Positions 9,912 through 19,662 are shown, counted from the stretch's first letter. The stretch is DNA of 64,000 nt from Nocardioides sp. TF02-7 (GCF_022437945.1 NZ_CP092535.1:558001-622000), one strand, 5' to 3'. A program made the numbers and translations. Notes: generated by a model not told the origin, from the sequence alone.

Positions 9912-9959
9912 CTACCCGACGACCTCGAGCGCGAGCCGACAGCCGCGCTCGAGGTCGTC
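9912..9959. repeat. Right copy of the 48-bp direct repeat (native tetR 3' end)
   Basis: Identical to 8284-8331 over the outer 27 and 15 bases. This copy is the last 48 bp of the tetR coding sequence on the minus strand, including its stop codon. The palindromic arms around the central 6 bp are therefore coding here. Confidence 0.8.
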
Positions 9960-10500
9960 GCGGTCACCGAACAGCTGGAACCGGGCGTTGCCCGCGTCGA
10001 GGTAGGCGTCGATGCGGAACGCGGCGTCCACAGGGTCGGCCACGCCGGCGGCGCGCAGCTCACCCTCGAGCAGGTCGAGCCACTCGCGCTTGAGCCGTCG
10101 TACGGCGTCGGCAACCGGTCCCTCACGGTGGCCGTACTCCACCGACGTCGTCGCCAGGAAGCAGCCGCCGGGGAACACCGCCGACCCGAGGTAGGCGCGC
10201 CAGGACTCGAGGATCCCCCACGAGCCGGTCCCGCCCTGCGGGGCGCTCCCACGCCGGACCGATCACGTGCTCCTGGTAGATCCGCCGCGCCTGGGCGACG
10301 GCCGCGACCTGGATCGCCTCGCGGGAGCCGAAGACCGTCATGATGCCGCTCTTGCTCACCCCGGTGCGCTCGGCGAGCCCGCCGACACTGATCGAGTCGA
10401 GCCCGCTGACCGTCGCGATCATCGCCGCCTCGCGCGCCACCCGCCGCCGCGTGACGTCGCCGCGGGCCCGCCGGCCGTCGGTGGTGGTGTCGGTCGTCAC
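9912..10500 (-). CDS. TetR-family transcriptional regulator (one frameshift)
   Basis: The N-terminal helix-turn-helix is clear (RRVAREAAMIATVSGLDSIS, VGGLAERTGVSKSGIMTVFG), followed by the ligand domain with YLGSAVFPGGCFLATTSVEYG. An extra base in the C run 10215-10219 splits it; corrected it is 195 aa. Start GTG 10500 has TATAAA about 9 nt upstream on the minus strand. It diverges from a hotdog thioesterase gene across a perfect palindrome (10565-10580), so it probably represses that gene and perhaps itself. Its 3' end is the sequence duplicated at 8284, on the far side of the HNH gene. Confidence 0.88.
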
Positions 10501-10564
10501 GCCGACCAGTTTATACGACCGACTGGACGCAAACCACGGCTCGACGCTACGCTCCTCTCACAAC

Positions 10565-10580
10565 ACGACCGATCGGTCGT
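10565..10580. promoter_or_regulatory. Putative TetR operator
   Basis: ACGACCGATCGGTCGT is a perfect 16-bp palindrome 20 nt before the thioesterase start and 65 nt before the tetR start. A related half-site, ACGACCGACTGG, lies at about 10515. Position and symmetry fit a TetR-family operator. Confidence 0.65.
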
Positions 10581-10600
10581 AGAGTTAGGAGGGAGCCCTC

Positions 10601-11041
10601 ATGATCGACACCAGCACCGGCGTCGTCGTCCGGCAGCGGGTGCACGTCGCCGACCTCGACGCGTTCGGCATGCTCTACCACGCGCGCTTCGCCACCCTCT
10701 TCGACAACGCCGTCCAGGACTTCTGGCTCGACGCCGGGTGGCAGATCGACCCGGCCGAGGCGGTGCTCGTCATCCGCGACCTGCAGCTGACCTACCACCA
10801 GCCCGTGCTCGGCATCGGCGACGTCGACGTGCACTTCTGGGTCGAGCGCGCCGGCACGACCAGCGTCACCTACCGGTTCCAGGTCCTCTCGGCCGACCGC
10901 ACCGTGCGTCACGCCGACGGCCACCGGGTCGTCGTGTTCCTCGACGGCCGGACGCTGCGGCCGACACCGATCCCCGACGACGTCTGGGACCTGGCTGCCC
11001 CGCTGCTCGCGCCGGGGGTCACCCGGCGGCGTGCGGCCTGA
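10601..11041 (+). CDS. Hotdog-fold acyl-CoA thioesterase (4-hydroxybenzoyl-CoA thioesterase-like)
   Basis: A 146-aa single-domain protein. [21 protein letters not shown] is the 4HBT/YbgC active-site region, with the Asp in [11 protein letters not shown]. It should hydrolyse an acyl-CoA thioester in the cytoplasm. An AGGAGGG ribosome site at 10587-10593 supports the ATG at 10601. It is convergent with clpX (3 nt between stops) and divergent from the TetR gene, with the palindromic operator in its promoter. The natural acyl group cannot be told from sequence; a TetR sensor of an acyl-CoA or aromatic ligand would fit. Confidence 0.82.
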   Translation: MIDTSTGVVVRQRVHVADLDAFGMLYHARFATLFDNAVQDFWLDAGWQIDPAEAVLVIRDLQLTYHQPVLGIGDVDVHFWVERAGTTSVTYRFQVLSADRTVRHADGHRVVVFLDGRTLRPTPIPDDVWDLAAPLLAPGVTRRRAA

Positions 11042-11044
11042 GCG

Positions 11045-12322
<1,278 letters not shown>

Positions 12323-12464
12323 GGGTGGAACTCCTCACGTCGATCGAACTCTCCGACGGTACCCCGTGCCGCCCCCGGCGTGGGGACGGACACGAGGTGC
12401 GGGTCGGCGCGGTCATGGTCGCTTCCGGTGGTCGGGGCAGCGCCGTGGACGCCGCCCCGGACGG

Positions 12465-13073
12465 TCAGGTGAGTGCGGGCACGCCCTTGAGCGAGGCGAG
12501 CACCGAGTCGATGAGACCGTACTCGATCGCCTGCTCCGCGGTGAGGATCTTGTCGCGCTCGATGTCGCGGCTGACCTCGTCGGTGGACTTCCCGGTGTGG
12601 TCGCTGATCATCTTCTCGAGCAGCTCACGCATCCGGATGATCTCGTTGGCCTGGATCTCGATGTCGGAGGTCTGGCCGAACGTGCCCTCGGTGTAGGGCT
12701 GGTGGATCAGGATCCGGCTGTTGGGCAGCGCCAGCCGCTTCCCCTTGGCGCCGGCGGTGAGCAGCACCGCGGCCGCGGAGGCGGCCTGACCGATGCACAC
12801 CGTCTGCACGTCGGGCTTGATGAACTGGATCGTGTCGTAGATCGCGGTCAGCGCGGTGAACGAACCGCCCGGGCTGTTGATGTAGATGCTGATGTCCTGG
12901 TCGGGGTTCATCGACTGCAGGCACAGCAGCTGGGCGATCACCGCGTTGGCCACGTCGTCGGAGATCGGCGTGCCGAGGTAGATGATCCGGTCCTCGAACA
13001 GCTTGGCGTAGGGGTCGATGCGCCGGAAGCCGTACGACGTCCGCTCTTCCCACTGGGGGATGTAGTAGTTCAT
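12465..13073 (-). CDS. clpP2: ATP-dependent Clp protease proteolytic subunit ClpP2
   Basis: A 202-aa serine protease subunit. The catalytic Ser is in CIGQAASAAAVLL, the His in ILIHQP and the Asp in SRDIERD. It starts 4 nt after the clpP1 stop, so translation is probably coupled. In actinobacteria ClpP1 and ClpP2 form a mixed two-ring tetradecamer that works with ClpX or ClpC1. The order clpP1-clpP2 and the divergence between the two sequences support this naming. Confidence 0.95.
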   Translation of the reverse strand: MNYYIPQWEERTSYGFRRIDPYAKLFEDRIIYLGTPISDDVANAVIAQLLCLQSMNPDQDISIYINSPGGSFTALTAIYDTIQFIKPDVQTVCIGQAASAAAVLLTAGAKGKRLALPNSRILIHQPYTEGTFGQTSDIEIQANEIIRMRELLEKMISDHTGKSTDEVSRDIERDKILTAEQAIEYGLIDSVLASLKGVPALT

Positions 13074-13077
13074 GTCC

Positions 13078-13710
13078 TCAGTCCTTCTTGTGGGCCGGAC
13101 GACCCTCGTCGGAGGCTTCCTTGGCGCTGGCGATCACCTTGTCGATGAAGCCGTACTCGAGTGCCTGGTCGGCGGTGAACCAGCGGTCGCGGTCGGCGTC
13201 GGCGGTGACCTGCTCGACGCTCTGACCGGTGTGCTTGGAGATCAGCTCGAGCAGCACCTTCTTGATGTGCAGCGACTGCTGGGCCTGGATCTTGATGTCG
13301 GAGGCCGAGCCGCCCATGCCGGACGACGGCTGGTGCATCATGATCCGCGCGTGCGGCAGGGCGTAGCGCTTGCCCTTCGTGCCGGCGCAGAGCAGGAATT
13401 GGCCCATCGACGCCGCGAGGCCCATGCCGACGGTCGCCACGTCGTTGGGGATGTAGTTCATGGTGTCGTAGATCGCCATGCCGGCGTCCACGGAGCCACC
13501 CGGGCTGTTGATGTGGAGGAAGATGTCGGCCTCGGGGTCCTCCGCCGACAGCAGCAGCAGCTGGGCGCAGATCGCGTTGGCGTTCTGGTCGCGGACCTCG
13601 GAGCCGAGGAACACGATGCGCTCGCGGAGCAACCGGCTGTAGATGTTGTCGTCGAGCAGGTTGAGCCCGGCCGCGCCGTTCATCTCGGGAGCACTGGGAT
13701 TCTGAGTCAC
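13078..13710 (-). CDS. clpP1: ATP-dependent Clp protease proteolytic subunit ClpP1
   Basis: 210-aa ClpP with Ser in [12 protein letters not shown], His in MMHQPSSG and Asp in TADADRDRW. The GTG at 13710 is chosen because a TAGGGT hexamer (minus strand, 13718-13723) lies 7 nt upstream and because longer starts run through non-conserved sequence. An internal ATG at 13683 is an alternative. A ClgR-like box lies about 50 nt upstream. It is first in the clpP1-clpP2(-clpX) series. Confidence 0.94.
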   Translation of the reverse strand: MTQNPSAPEMNGAAGLNLLDDNIYSRLLRERIVFLGSEVRDQNANAICAQLLLLSAEDPEADIFLHINSPGGSVDAGMAIYDTMNYIPNDVATVGMGLAASMGQFLLCAGTKGKRYALPHARIMMHQPSSGMGGSASDIKIQAQQSLHIKKVLLELISKHTGQSVEQVTADADRDRWFTADQALEYGFIDKVIASAKEASDEGRPAHKKD

Positions 13711-13717
13711 GGGGCCG

Positions 13718-13723
13718 ACCCTA
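13718..13723 (-). promoter_or_regulatory. -10 element of clpP1
   Basis: TAGGGT on the minus strand, 7 nt before the GTG start, with the ClgR-like site further upstream. Confidence 0.5.
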
Positions 13724-13761
13724 GCCGTCCCCGGACCCGGATCCACGGGATCTCGGCCCCT

Positions 13762-13778
13762 GTTCGCCGACAGCGGAC
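13762..13778 (-). promoter_or_regulatory. Putative ClgR binding site upstream of clpP1
   Basis: GTTCGCCGACAGCGGAC reads as TTCGC-N5-GCGGA, one base from the symmetric TTCGC-N5-GCGAA. ClgR activates clpP operons in actinobacteria through a CGC-N5-GCG motif. It is centred about 60 nt before the start codon, a normal activator position. Confidence 0.5.
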
Positions 13779-13791
13779 ACGGGCCGCGGCC

Positions 13792-13839
13792 GGACGTCAT
13801 ACGCCCGGGGCCACCGGTGGCCCGGGGCGTATGACGTCC
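13792..13839. repeat. 48-bp palindromic element, arms GGACGTCATACG / CGTATGACGTCC
   Basis: An almost perfect palindrome with one mismatch pair. The outer 12 bp on each side are identical to those of two other palindromes in this window (52934-52980 and 53108-53155), but the 24-bp core is different and is itself palindromic (CCCGGGGCCACCGGTGGCCC). It lies just after the stop of the secreted-protein gene at 13852, so it may act as its terminator. Confidence 0.8.
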
Positions 13840-13851
13840 CGAGGGTCGCCG

Positions 13852-15214
13852 TCACGGGACCTGGCGCCGCACCTCGCAGGTGTCCGCCCGGTCCCGGCCG
13901 GCACCGCCGATGCAGGTGTCGCGTCCGGCGCCGCCGGACAGCCGGTCGGCACCGCCCCTCACCGAGGAGCCGGTCCTTGCCGCCGCCACCGCAGATCACG
14001 TCGTCGCCCCCGCGGCCGCGGATCGTCTCCGCCCGCGGGGTGCCGAGGATGACGTCGCGGCGGGCGGTCGGTCGCTGGCCCTTCGCGAGGTCCACGGTCA
14101 CCCGCAGGCCCTTGCAGGTGGCCGTCGGCTGGGGGTTCGGCTGGGGGTTCGGCTGGGGCTCCGGGTCGGGATCCGGCTCGGGCTCCGGGCCCGGCCCGCC
14201 GCCCGGCACCGTGAACGACTGCACCGGGCCCGAGCGGGCGTCGCCGCCGCCGGGCTGTCCGGGGTCGAAGACCCCGCGCCAGTAGTAGGTGCGGCCGGCC
14301 CGCAGCGTCACCCCGGGCTCGTCCCAGTCGGTCCAGGCGGACGCGGTGGCCTGGCCGGCCTGGAGCGGGACCGACGCGACCGGGCTCAGGTCGTTCGCCG
14401 CAGTGCCGAGCTGGAAGGTCAGCGTCCCGGCGACCCCGCGCAGGTCGGTCACACCGAACTCCGAGTAGAGGCCGTACCGCGTCGGCTGCCCGCCAGGCGT
14501 CTGCGCTGCCTGCTTGGTCGACGGCGTCGGGTAGGTGACCTTCGGGTCCGGCGGCGGCTGGGGCGCACCGAAGACGAACATCGTGGCCGGCAGCTGGAGC
14601 GTGGGGCTCGCGTTGCCGTCGGCCGTCCACAGCGTCACCGACCAGTTGGTCCCGGTGTGTGGCCGGTCGGCGCGCACGGGCACCCGGATCTCGAAGTCGA
14701 CGCCCTGCGGGATCGGCCAGACCGAGGGGTAGTCGCCCTGGTTGCGGTTGTAGTAGGCGCCGTTGGCGTCGAGGTGGTCCCAGCCGGGGCAGTTGTTGTT
14801 GGGCGCGTTGCCGCCGGCCCCGTTGACGTAGCACTGGATCGGGTGGTCGCGGGCGAAGCTCGCCCCCGCGGGCAGGTTGAACGTCGGTTGCACCAGGGTC
14901 CCCGCGCACGGGTTGCCGAGGCCGAAGACCTGGACGTGGACGTAGAACACCTCGCCCACCTTGGGCTGGTCGGTAGCCAGGTCGACCGCGTGCCCGGCGT
15001 AGGCCCCGATCCCGTTCTCGTAGTACGGCGAGCCCCAGATCACCGACGGGCAGTTGAGCACCCGCGTGTAGCGGGCCGCGCCGTCGTTCCACTCCACCGC
15101 CGCCTGCGCGGTCGGGGCGGCGGGGATGCCGAGCACGGTGAGCACCACGGCGAGCAGCGCCGCGGCGCCGAACCGCCGCTGCCGGGTCCTGGGGTTCCTG
15201 GGTCGCTTGGTCAC
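13852..15214 (-). CDS. Secreted protein with RTX-like C-terminal repeats (one frameshift)
   Basis: A signal peptide (RFGAAALLAVVLTVLGIPAA) precedes a large extracellular part of unknown fold with cysteines (VLNCPSVIWGSPYYENG, HPIQCYVNGAGGNAPNNNC). A segment resembling a fibronectin or Ig module follows (WDEPGVTLRAGRTYYWRGVF), then a Pro/Glu-rich linker (PEPEPDPDPEPQPNPQPN) and a tail of GGxGxD-like motifs (GRGGDDVICGGGGKDRLLG). An extra base in the C run 13955-13958 breaks the tail; corrected, it ends GGAGRDTCIGGAGRDRADTC and has 453 aa. Start GTG 15214 has TACCGT 6 nt upstream. It sits between tig and clpP1, genes often adjacent elsewhere. Function unknown. Confidence 0.8.
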
Positions 15215-15220
15215 GGCGTG

Positions 15221-15226
15221 ACGGTA
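15221..15226 (-). promoter_or_regulatory. -10 element of the RTX-tailed secreted protein gene
   Basis: TACCGT on the minus strand, 6 nt before GTG 15214. Confidence 0.4.
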
Positions 15227-15315
15227 GGGACGGAGGGGCACCCCGCGCCTCGTCCCACGGACGCAACCGGGTGCGCCTCAGGGATGAAAAACGTGCGCCG
15301 GACCGCCCGAAAACG

Positions 15316-15349
15316 CCGGTACGGCGGCCCGCCGGGGCCGCCGTACCGG
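15316..15349. terminator. Hairpin terminator after tig
   Basis: Fifteen-bp perfect arms (CCGGTACGGCGGCCC and complement) with a short loop begin 21 nt after the tig stop. This separates tig from the secreted-protein gene downstream. Confidence 0.7.
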
Positions 15350-15369
15350 TTCGCTGCTCTAGGGAGCGG

Positions 15370-16809
15370 TCACTCCTTGGCGTCGCCCTCGGCGGGCTCG
15401 TCGCCCCTCGGCCGCCTCGTCGGCGACCAGCTCGGCCGGGGCGTTGACCGGGGCCTCCGCGGCCTCCCTCCTCGGGGTCGCCGATGCTGCCGTCCGAGCG
15501 GAGGTTCTGCAGCTCGACGACGTTGCCGGAGGCGTCCTTGACGGTGGCGCCCTCGACCAGCTGGGCGAGCGCCTTGCCGCGGCGGATCTCCTGCACCAGC
15601 TCGGGCACGTGGTTGTGCTCGAGCATGTGGTTGACGAACTCCTGCGGGTCCTGCCCGGACTGCTGGGCCCGGCGCATCATGTGCTCGGTGAGCTCCTGCT
15701 GGTCGACGCCCACCTCGGCCTTGTCGGCGATCTCGTCGAGGAGGAACTGGGCGGCGACGGCGTCGCGGACCCGGCGCTCGAGGTCGGCCTCGAACTCCTC
15801 CTGGGTCTGGCCCTCGTCCTCGAGGTACTTCTCCAGCGTCATGCCGGCGAACGTGAGCTGCTGCTCGACGCTCTGGCGGCGGGCGTTGAGCTCCTCGGTG
15901 ACGATGCTCTCCGGCAGCGGCACCTCGACCCGGTCGAGCAGCGCCTCGAGCACCGCGTCGCGAGCAGCGGCAGCCTGCTCCAGCCGCTTGCCGCGCACCA
16001 GGCGCTCGCGGACGTCGTCCTTGAGCTCGTCGAGGGTGTCGAACTCCGAGGCCATCGTGGCGAAGTCGTCGTCGAGCTCGGGGAGCTCCTGCTCCTGGAC
16101 CTGCCCGACGGCGACCTGCACCTCGACGTCCTCGCCGACCAGGTCGCCGCTGACCAGCTGGGTGGTGAAGGTCTTCTCGTCGCCGGCGGACATCCCGACC
16201 AGCGCCTCGTCGAGGCCGTCGATCATGCCGCCGCGGCCGACCTGGTAGGAGAAGCCGCTGATCTCGGCGCCCTCGACGGGCTCCCCGTCCTTGGTCGCCC
16301 GCAGGTCGATGACCACGAAGTCGTCGTCCTGGGCCGGCCGCTCGACGTCGATGAGGGTCGCGAACCGCTCCCGCAGCGCCGACACCTGCTCGGTGACGTC
16401 GTCGTCGGAGACCTCCACGTCGTCGACCGTGGCCTCGAGGCCCTCGGTGTCGGGCACGGTGATCTCGGGGCGGATGTCGACCTCCGCCACGAACTCCAGC
16501 GTCTCGTTGTCCTCGAACTTGGTGACCTCGATCTCGGGCTGCGCGAGCGGGGTCAGCGAGTTCTCCTGGAGCGCCTCGACGTACGCCTTCGGCAGCACCT
16601 CGTTGACGGCCTCGTCGAGGACGGCGCCGCGGCCGACCTGGCGGTCGATGATCTGGGGGCGGCACCTTGCCGCGGCGGAAGCCCGGGATGTTGATCTGCT
16701 GGGCGATCTTCTTGTACGCCGCGTCGAGGCTCGGCTTGAGCTCCTCGAAGGGCACCTCGACGGTCAGCTTGGCCCGGGTCGGGCTCAAGGTCTCGACGGC
16801 GCTCTTCAC
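15370..16809 (-). CDS. tig: Trigger factor (three frameshifts)
   Basis: Ribosome-bound chaperone and prolyl isomerase. The N-terminal ribosome-binding domain has the signature GFRRGKVP (residues about 44-51). The FKBP-like domain follows ([20 protein letters not shown]), then the helical C-terminal arms ([40 protein letters not shown]) and an acidic tail ending [11 protein letters not shown]. Single extra bases at 16655-16659, 15466-15468 and 15404-15407 break the frame; corrected it is 478 aa, the usual length. It is the first gene after two tRNA genes on the same strand and lies upstream of the clpP genes, the common bacterial order, but with one gene interposed. Confidence 0.95.
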   Translation of the reverse strand: MKSAVETLSPTRAKLTVEVPFEELKPSLDAAYKKIAQQINIPGFRRGKVPPPDHRPPGRPRRRPRRGRQRGAAEGVRRGAPGELADPARAARDRGHQVRGQRDAGVRGGGRHPPRDHRARHRGPRGHGRRRGGLRRRRHRAGVGAAGAVRDPHRRRAAGPGRRLRGHRPAGDQGRGARRGRRDQRLLLPGRPRRHDRRPRRGAGRDVRRRREDLHHPAGQRRPGRRGRRGAGRRRAGPGAGAPRARRRLRHDGLGVRHPRRAQGRRPRAPGARQAAGAGCRCSRRGARGAARPGRGAAAGEHRHRGAQRPPPERRAAAHVRRHDAGEVPRGRGPDPGGVRGRPRAPGPRRRRRPVPPRRDRRQGRGGRRPAGAHRAHDAPGPAVRAGPAGVRQPHARAQPRARAGAGDPPRQGARPAGRGRHRQGRLRQRRRAAEPPLGRQHRRPRGGRPRRPRSTPRPSWSPTRRPRGDEPAEGDAKE

Positions 16810-16872
16810 AGGTTGTCTCCTACGTGTTGCTGGTGTGTTCGGACGGCGTGGCTGCGCTCAGCGCTGAGCGGG

Positions 16873-16945
16873 TCGGGGCGACAGGACTCGAACCTGCGAT
16901 CTCCTGCTCCCAAAGCAGGCGCGCTAGCCACTACGCTACGCCCCG
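16873..16945 (-). tRNA. tRNA-Pro (anticodon TGG)
   Basis: 73-nt cloverleaf on the minus strand: 7-bp acceptor stem CGGGGCG/CGCCCCG, anticodon stem CCTGC/GCAGG with loop TTTGGGA, and a T-arm containing GGTTCGAGTCC. CCA is not encoded. Confidence 0.93.
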
Positions 16946-17016
16946 CCAAGAGGCACCCGACCGGGCACCGGTGGGCCCTGGGGGCGGTCCCGGCGAGCCC
17001 GGCGGAGGCTCCTTGG

Positions 17017-17087
17017 AGCGGATGACGGGAATCGAACCCGCGTAGCCAGTTTGGAAGACTGGGGCTCTACCATTGAGCTACATCCGC
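17017..17087 (-). tRNA. tRNA-Gly (anticodon TCC)
   Basis: 71-nt cloverleaf on the minus strand: acceptor GCGGATG/CATCCGC, anticodon loop CTTCCAA, and a T-arm with GGTTCGATTCC. CCA follows at once at 17014-17016. It precedes tRNA-Pro by about 70 nt on the same strand. Confidence 0.93.
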
Positions 17088-17189
17088 GACGCGTCGGAAA
17101 ACGCGAGTGCCATCGTGCCACAACCGCGTCCTCCGGCCCGAACCGGCGCCCGCGGGCGACCCCGTCCGGGGCGGACCGGTACGCCGTCG

Positions 17190-18242
17190 CTAGCGGCGGT
17201 GCACGAGCAGCAGCGCGCGGTCGTCGTCGCGCGAGCCGACCTTCGCCGCGAGCCGGTCGGCGAGCCCCTCGAACGACGGTCGGAACAGGTGCTCGGCCAC
17301 CCCGAGCATCTCGTCGATGCCGAGCTCGATGTCGCGCCGCGGCTCCTCGACCATGCCGTCGGTGTAGAGCAGCAGCACGTCGCCGGGGCCGAGCCGGCCG
17401 CGCAGCGGCTCGTAGGCGACGTCCTCGAGCAGTCCGAGCACCGGCCCCTCGGTCCGCAGCACCTGCCACCGGCCGGAGCCGGCGAACCGCTGCACCGGGG
17501 GCGGGTGGCCGGCGGTGCGCAGCTCGTAGTCGCCGGTGCGCAGGTCGAGGGAGAGGTGGGCGGCCGTGGCGAAGCCCTCCTCCCAGTCGCGCTGGAGCAG
17601 GTAGTCGTTGGCGGCCGGGAGGAACCGGTCGGGAGGCAGCGCGCCGATCAGGCCGCCCATGGCGCCGGAGAGCTGGAGCGCCCGGGTGCCGGCGGCCTCG
17701 CCCTTGCCCGACACGTCGACCAGCGCGACCTCGAGCCGGTCCACCTGCCGCCGCCGGGTCGCCACCAGGAAGTCGCCGGCGAACGGCGAGCCGCCGGCCG
17801 ACGACAGCGCCGACTCCACCAGCCACGACGGGGGCAGGTCCGGGATCACGCCCTGGGCGAGGATCCGGTCGCGGAGGTCGACCAGCATCGACTCGCCGCG
17901 GTTGATCCCCACGCCGAGCGGCACCCGGCGGGCGTTGATCATGATCGACACGACGCACAGCAGGACGAGCACGACGAGCGCGATCACCGACCGCGCCCCG
18001 TCGGCCGGTCGCACCGTCTGGGCGACGACGATCATCAGGATCAGGAACGCCAGCAGCGACACCAGCATCCGCGGGCCGAGGAGGAACGCCCCGATCACCA
18101 GCGGGACGCTGAGAGCGGTGAACGGCACGTAGTCGGGCGCGACCCGCACGCCGACGACCACACCGACCGCCAGCAGCGCGAGGCCGGTGACGATCCGCTG
18201 CTCCCGCCCGAAGGCGCGGGCCAGCCTGCGCCAGGCCCTCAT
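17190..18242 (-). CDS. Membrane PP2C/SpoIIE-type serine phosphatase
   Basis: 350 aa. The first about 105 residues hold several hydrophobic segments (IVTGLALLAVGVVVGVRVA, MLVSLLAFLILMIVVAQTV, VIALVVLVLLCVVSIMI), followed by a cytoplasmic PPM/SpoIIE phosphatase domain with SPFAGDFLV, ALVDVSGKGEAAGTRA, HPPPVQRF and LLLYTDGMVEEPR. These Asp and Gly residues bind the two metal ions. Relatives (RsbU, SpoIIE) dephosphorylate anti-anti-sigma factors; the partner here is not visible. Its start lies inside a 4 x 14-bp tandem repeat shared with the end of the upstream glycosylase gene. Confidence 0.88.
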   Translation of the reverse strand: MRAWRRLARAFGREQRIVTGLALLAVGVVVGVRVAPDYVPFTALSVPLVIGAFLLGPRMLVSLLAFLILMIVVAQTVRPADGARSVIALVVLVLLCVVSIMINARRVPLGVGINRGESMLVDLRDRILAQGVIPDLPPSWLVESALSSAGGSPFAGDFLVATRRRQVDRLEVALVDVSGKGEAAGTRALQLSGAMGGLIGALPPDRFLPAANDYLLQRDWEEGFATAAHLSLDLRTGDYELRTAGHPPPVQRFAGSGRWQVLRTEGPVLGLLEDVAYEPLRGRLGPGDVLLLYTDGMVEEPRRDIELGIDEMLGVAEHLFRPSFEGLADRLAAKVGSRDDDRALLLVHRR

Positions 18243-18291
18243 CGCGCCGCCCTCATCGCGCCGCCCTCATCGTTCCGCCCTCATCGGCCGG
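18236..18291. repeat. Four tandem 14-bp repeats at a gene junction
   Basis: Units at 18236, 18250, 18264 and 18278: two exact CCCTCATCGCGCCG, then two variants (CCCTCATCGTTCCG, CCCTCATCGGCCGG). They span the start codon of the phosphatase gene, the 38-bp gap and the stop codon of the glycosylase gene. Each unit has an ATG on the minus strand, in a different frame each time. Confidence 0.85.
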
Positions 18292-19120
18292 CTCGCGAGC
18301 GGAAGGCGGGCTGGCAGCGGGTGCACCAGAAGAGGTTGCGCCCGCCTAGCACCGCGGTGCGGACGGCGCGTCCGCAGACCAGGCAGGGCTGGCCGTGGCG
18401 GCGGTAGACGTAGACCTCTCCCCCGTGGTCGTCCTCCCGGGGCGGGCGCCCCATCGCCTCGGGGGTGTGCTCGGGACGGACGGTGTCGATCCGTCCCTTC
18501 CGCACGCCGTCGGCCATGAGCTCCACCAGGTCCTCCCACATCGCCCGCCACTGTCCCACGCGGAGGGTGCGGCCGGGGCGAAGTGGATCGATCCGGTGCC
18601 GGAAGAGCACCTCGGCCCGGTAGACGTTGCCGACGCCGGCCAGGACGGTCTGGTCCATCAGCAGGCCACCTATCGGCGCACTGCTGCGGCTGATCCGTCG
18701 CCAGGCCCGGTCGGGCTCGGCGTCGGCCCGCAGCGGGTCGGGCCCGATCCGGGCCACCACGGCGTCGCGCTCGGCCCGGGTCACCAGGGCGCAGGTCGTG
18801 GCGCCGCGCAGGTCGGCGTACGCCGTGCCGTCGCCGCGCACGAGCCGCATCCGCACCTGCCCCACGGGGTCCGGCACCGCCGCGACCGGGGCGTGGACGT
18901 CGAACGTGCCGTAGAGGCCGAGGTGGACGTGGACGAACCGCTCGCCGAAGCGGATGAACACGTGCTTGCCCCAGGCCTCGGCGTCCTCCAGCACCGCCCC
19001 GTCGAGCAGCGCGGCCGCCTCGGCGAACCGTCCCTGGGGGCTGGTGACCCGGACCGGCCGGCCCCCGAAGACCTCCGTGACCTGGTGCGCGAGGCGGTGG
19101 AGGGTGTGCCCCTCAGGCAT
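18281..19120 (-). CDS. Fpg/Nei-family DNA glycosylase (endonuclease VIII-like)
   Basis: 279 aa beginning MPEGHTLHR, where after Met removal Pro is the catalytic nucleophile and Glu the next essential residue. The helix-two-turn-helix holds the conserved DQTVLAGVGNVYRAEVLFR. The C-terminal zinc finger is CLVCGRAV...WCTRC. It excises oxidised bases and cuts abasic sites in base excision repair. The MPEGHT start is typical of the Nei2 branch of actinobacteria rather than of Fpg (MPELPE). Its start overlaps the end of rpiB by 8 nt, an arrangement known in related genomes. Confidence 0.92.
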   Translation of the reverse strand: MPEGHTLHRLAHQVTEVFGGRPVRVTSPQGRFAEAAALLDGAVLEDAEAWGKHVFIRFGERFVHVHLGLYGTFDVHAPVAAVPDPVGQVRMRLVRGDGTAYADLRGATTCALVTRAERDAVVARIGPDPLRADAEPDRAWRRISRSSAPIGGLLMDQTVLAGVGNVYRAEVLFRHRIDPLRPGRTLRVGQWRAMWEDLVELMADGVRKGRIDTVRPEHTPEAMGRPPREDDHGGEVYVYRRHGQPCLVCGRAVRTAVLGGRNLFWCTRCQPAFRSRAGR

Positions 19121-19632
19121 CGCCCGGCTCGGGAGCGGACGGTCGCGCCGACGGGGGCAGCGGCGGGAGCTCGCCGCTGGCCTCGTAGGACGACATCTGC
19201 GCGATCCGGCGCACGTGCCGCTCGTCCCCCGGGAACGGCGTGGTGAGGAACACCTCGACCAGCCGGGTCATCTCGTCGAGGGGGGTGCATCCGGCCGCCC
19301 ACGGCGACGACCCAGGCGTCGTTGTGCTCCCCGCGCGAGGGTGGCGGTCTCCTCCGACCAGGCGAGGGCGGCGCGGACGCCCTTCACCTTGTTGGCCGCG
19401 ATCTGCTCGCCGTTGCCGGAGCCGCCGATGACGACGCCGAGGCTGTCGAGGCCGGCCGCCCGGTCGGCGGCGACCCCTCGGCCGCCCGGAGGCAGAAGAC
19501 GGGGTAGTCGTCGACGGCGTCGTAGACGAAGGGGCCGTGGTCGACGGGCTCGTACCCGTGCTCCTCGAGCCACCCGATCAGGTGGTCCTTGAGCTCGAGC
19601 CCGGCATGGTCGCAACCGAGGTGCACGCGCAT
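19113..19632 (-). CDS. rpiB: Ribose-5-phosphate isomerase B (three indels)
   Basis: Interconverts ribose 5-phosphate and ribulose 5-phosphate. Seen: the start MRVHLGCDHAGLELKDHL, VYDAVDDYPVFCLRAAEGV, GVVIGGSGNGEQIAANKVKG (phosphate-binding and base residues), ARGEHNDAWVVAVGGRMHP after correction, and VRRIAQMSSYE. A missing base at 19484-19487 and extra bases at 19329-19332 and 19280-19285 break it; corrected length is 172 aa. It overlaps the Nei-like gene by 8 nt, indicating an operon. Confidence 0.9.
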
Positions 19633-19662
19633 GGCGCACATCTTCTCATCAGCCGGTCGCGG

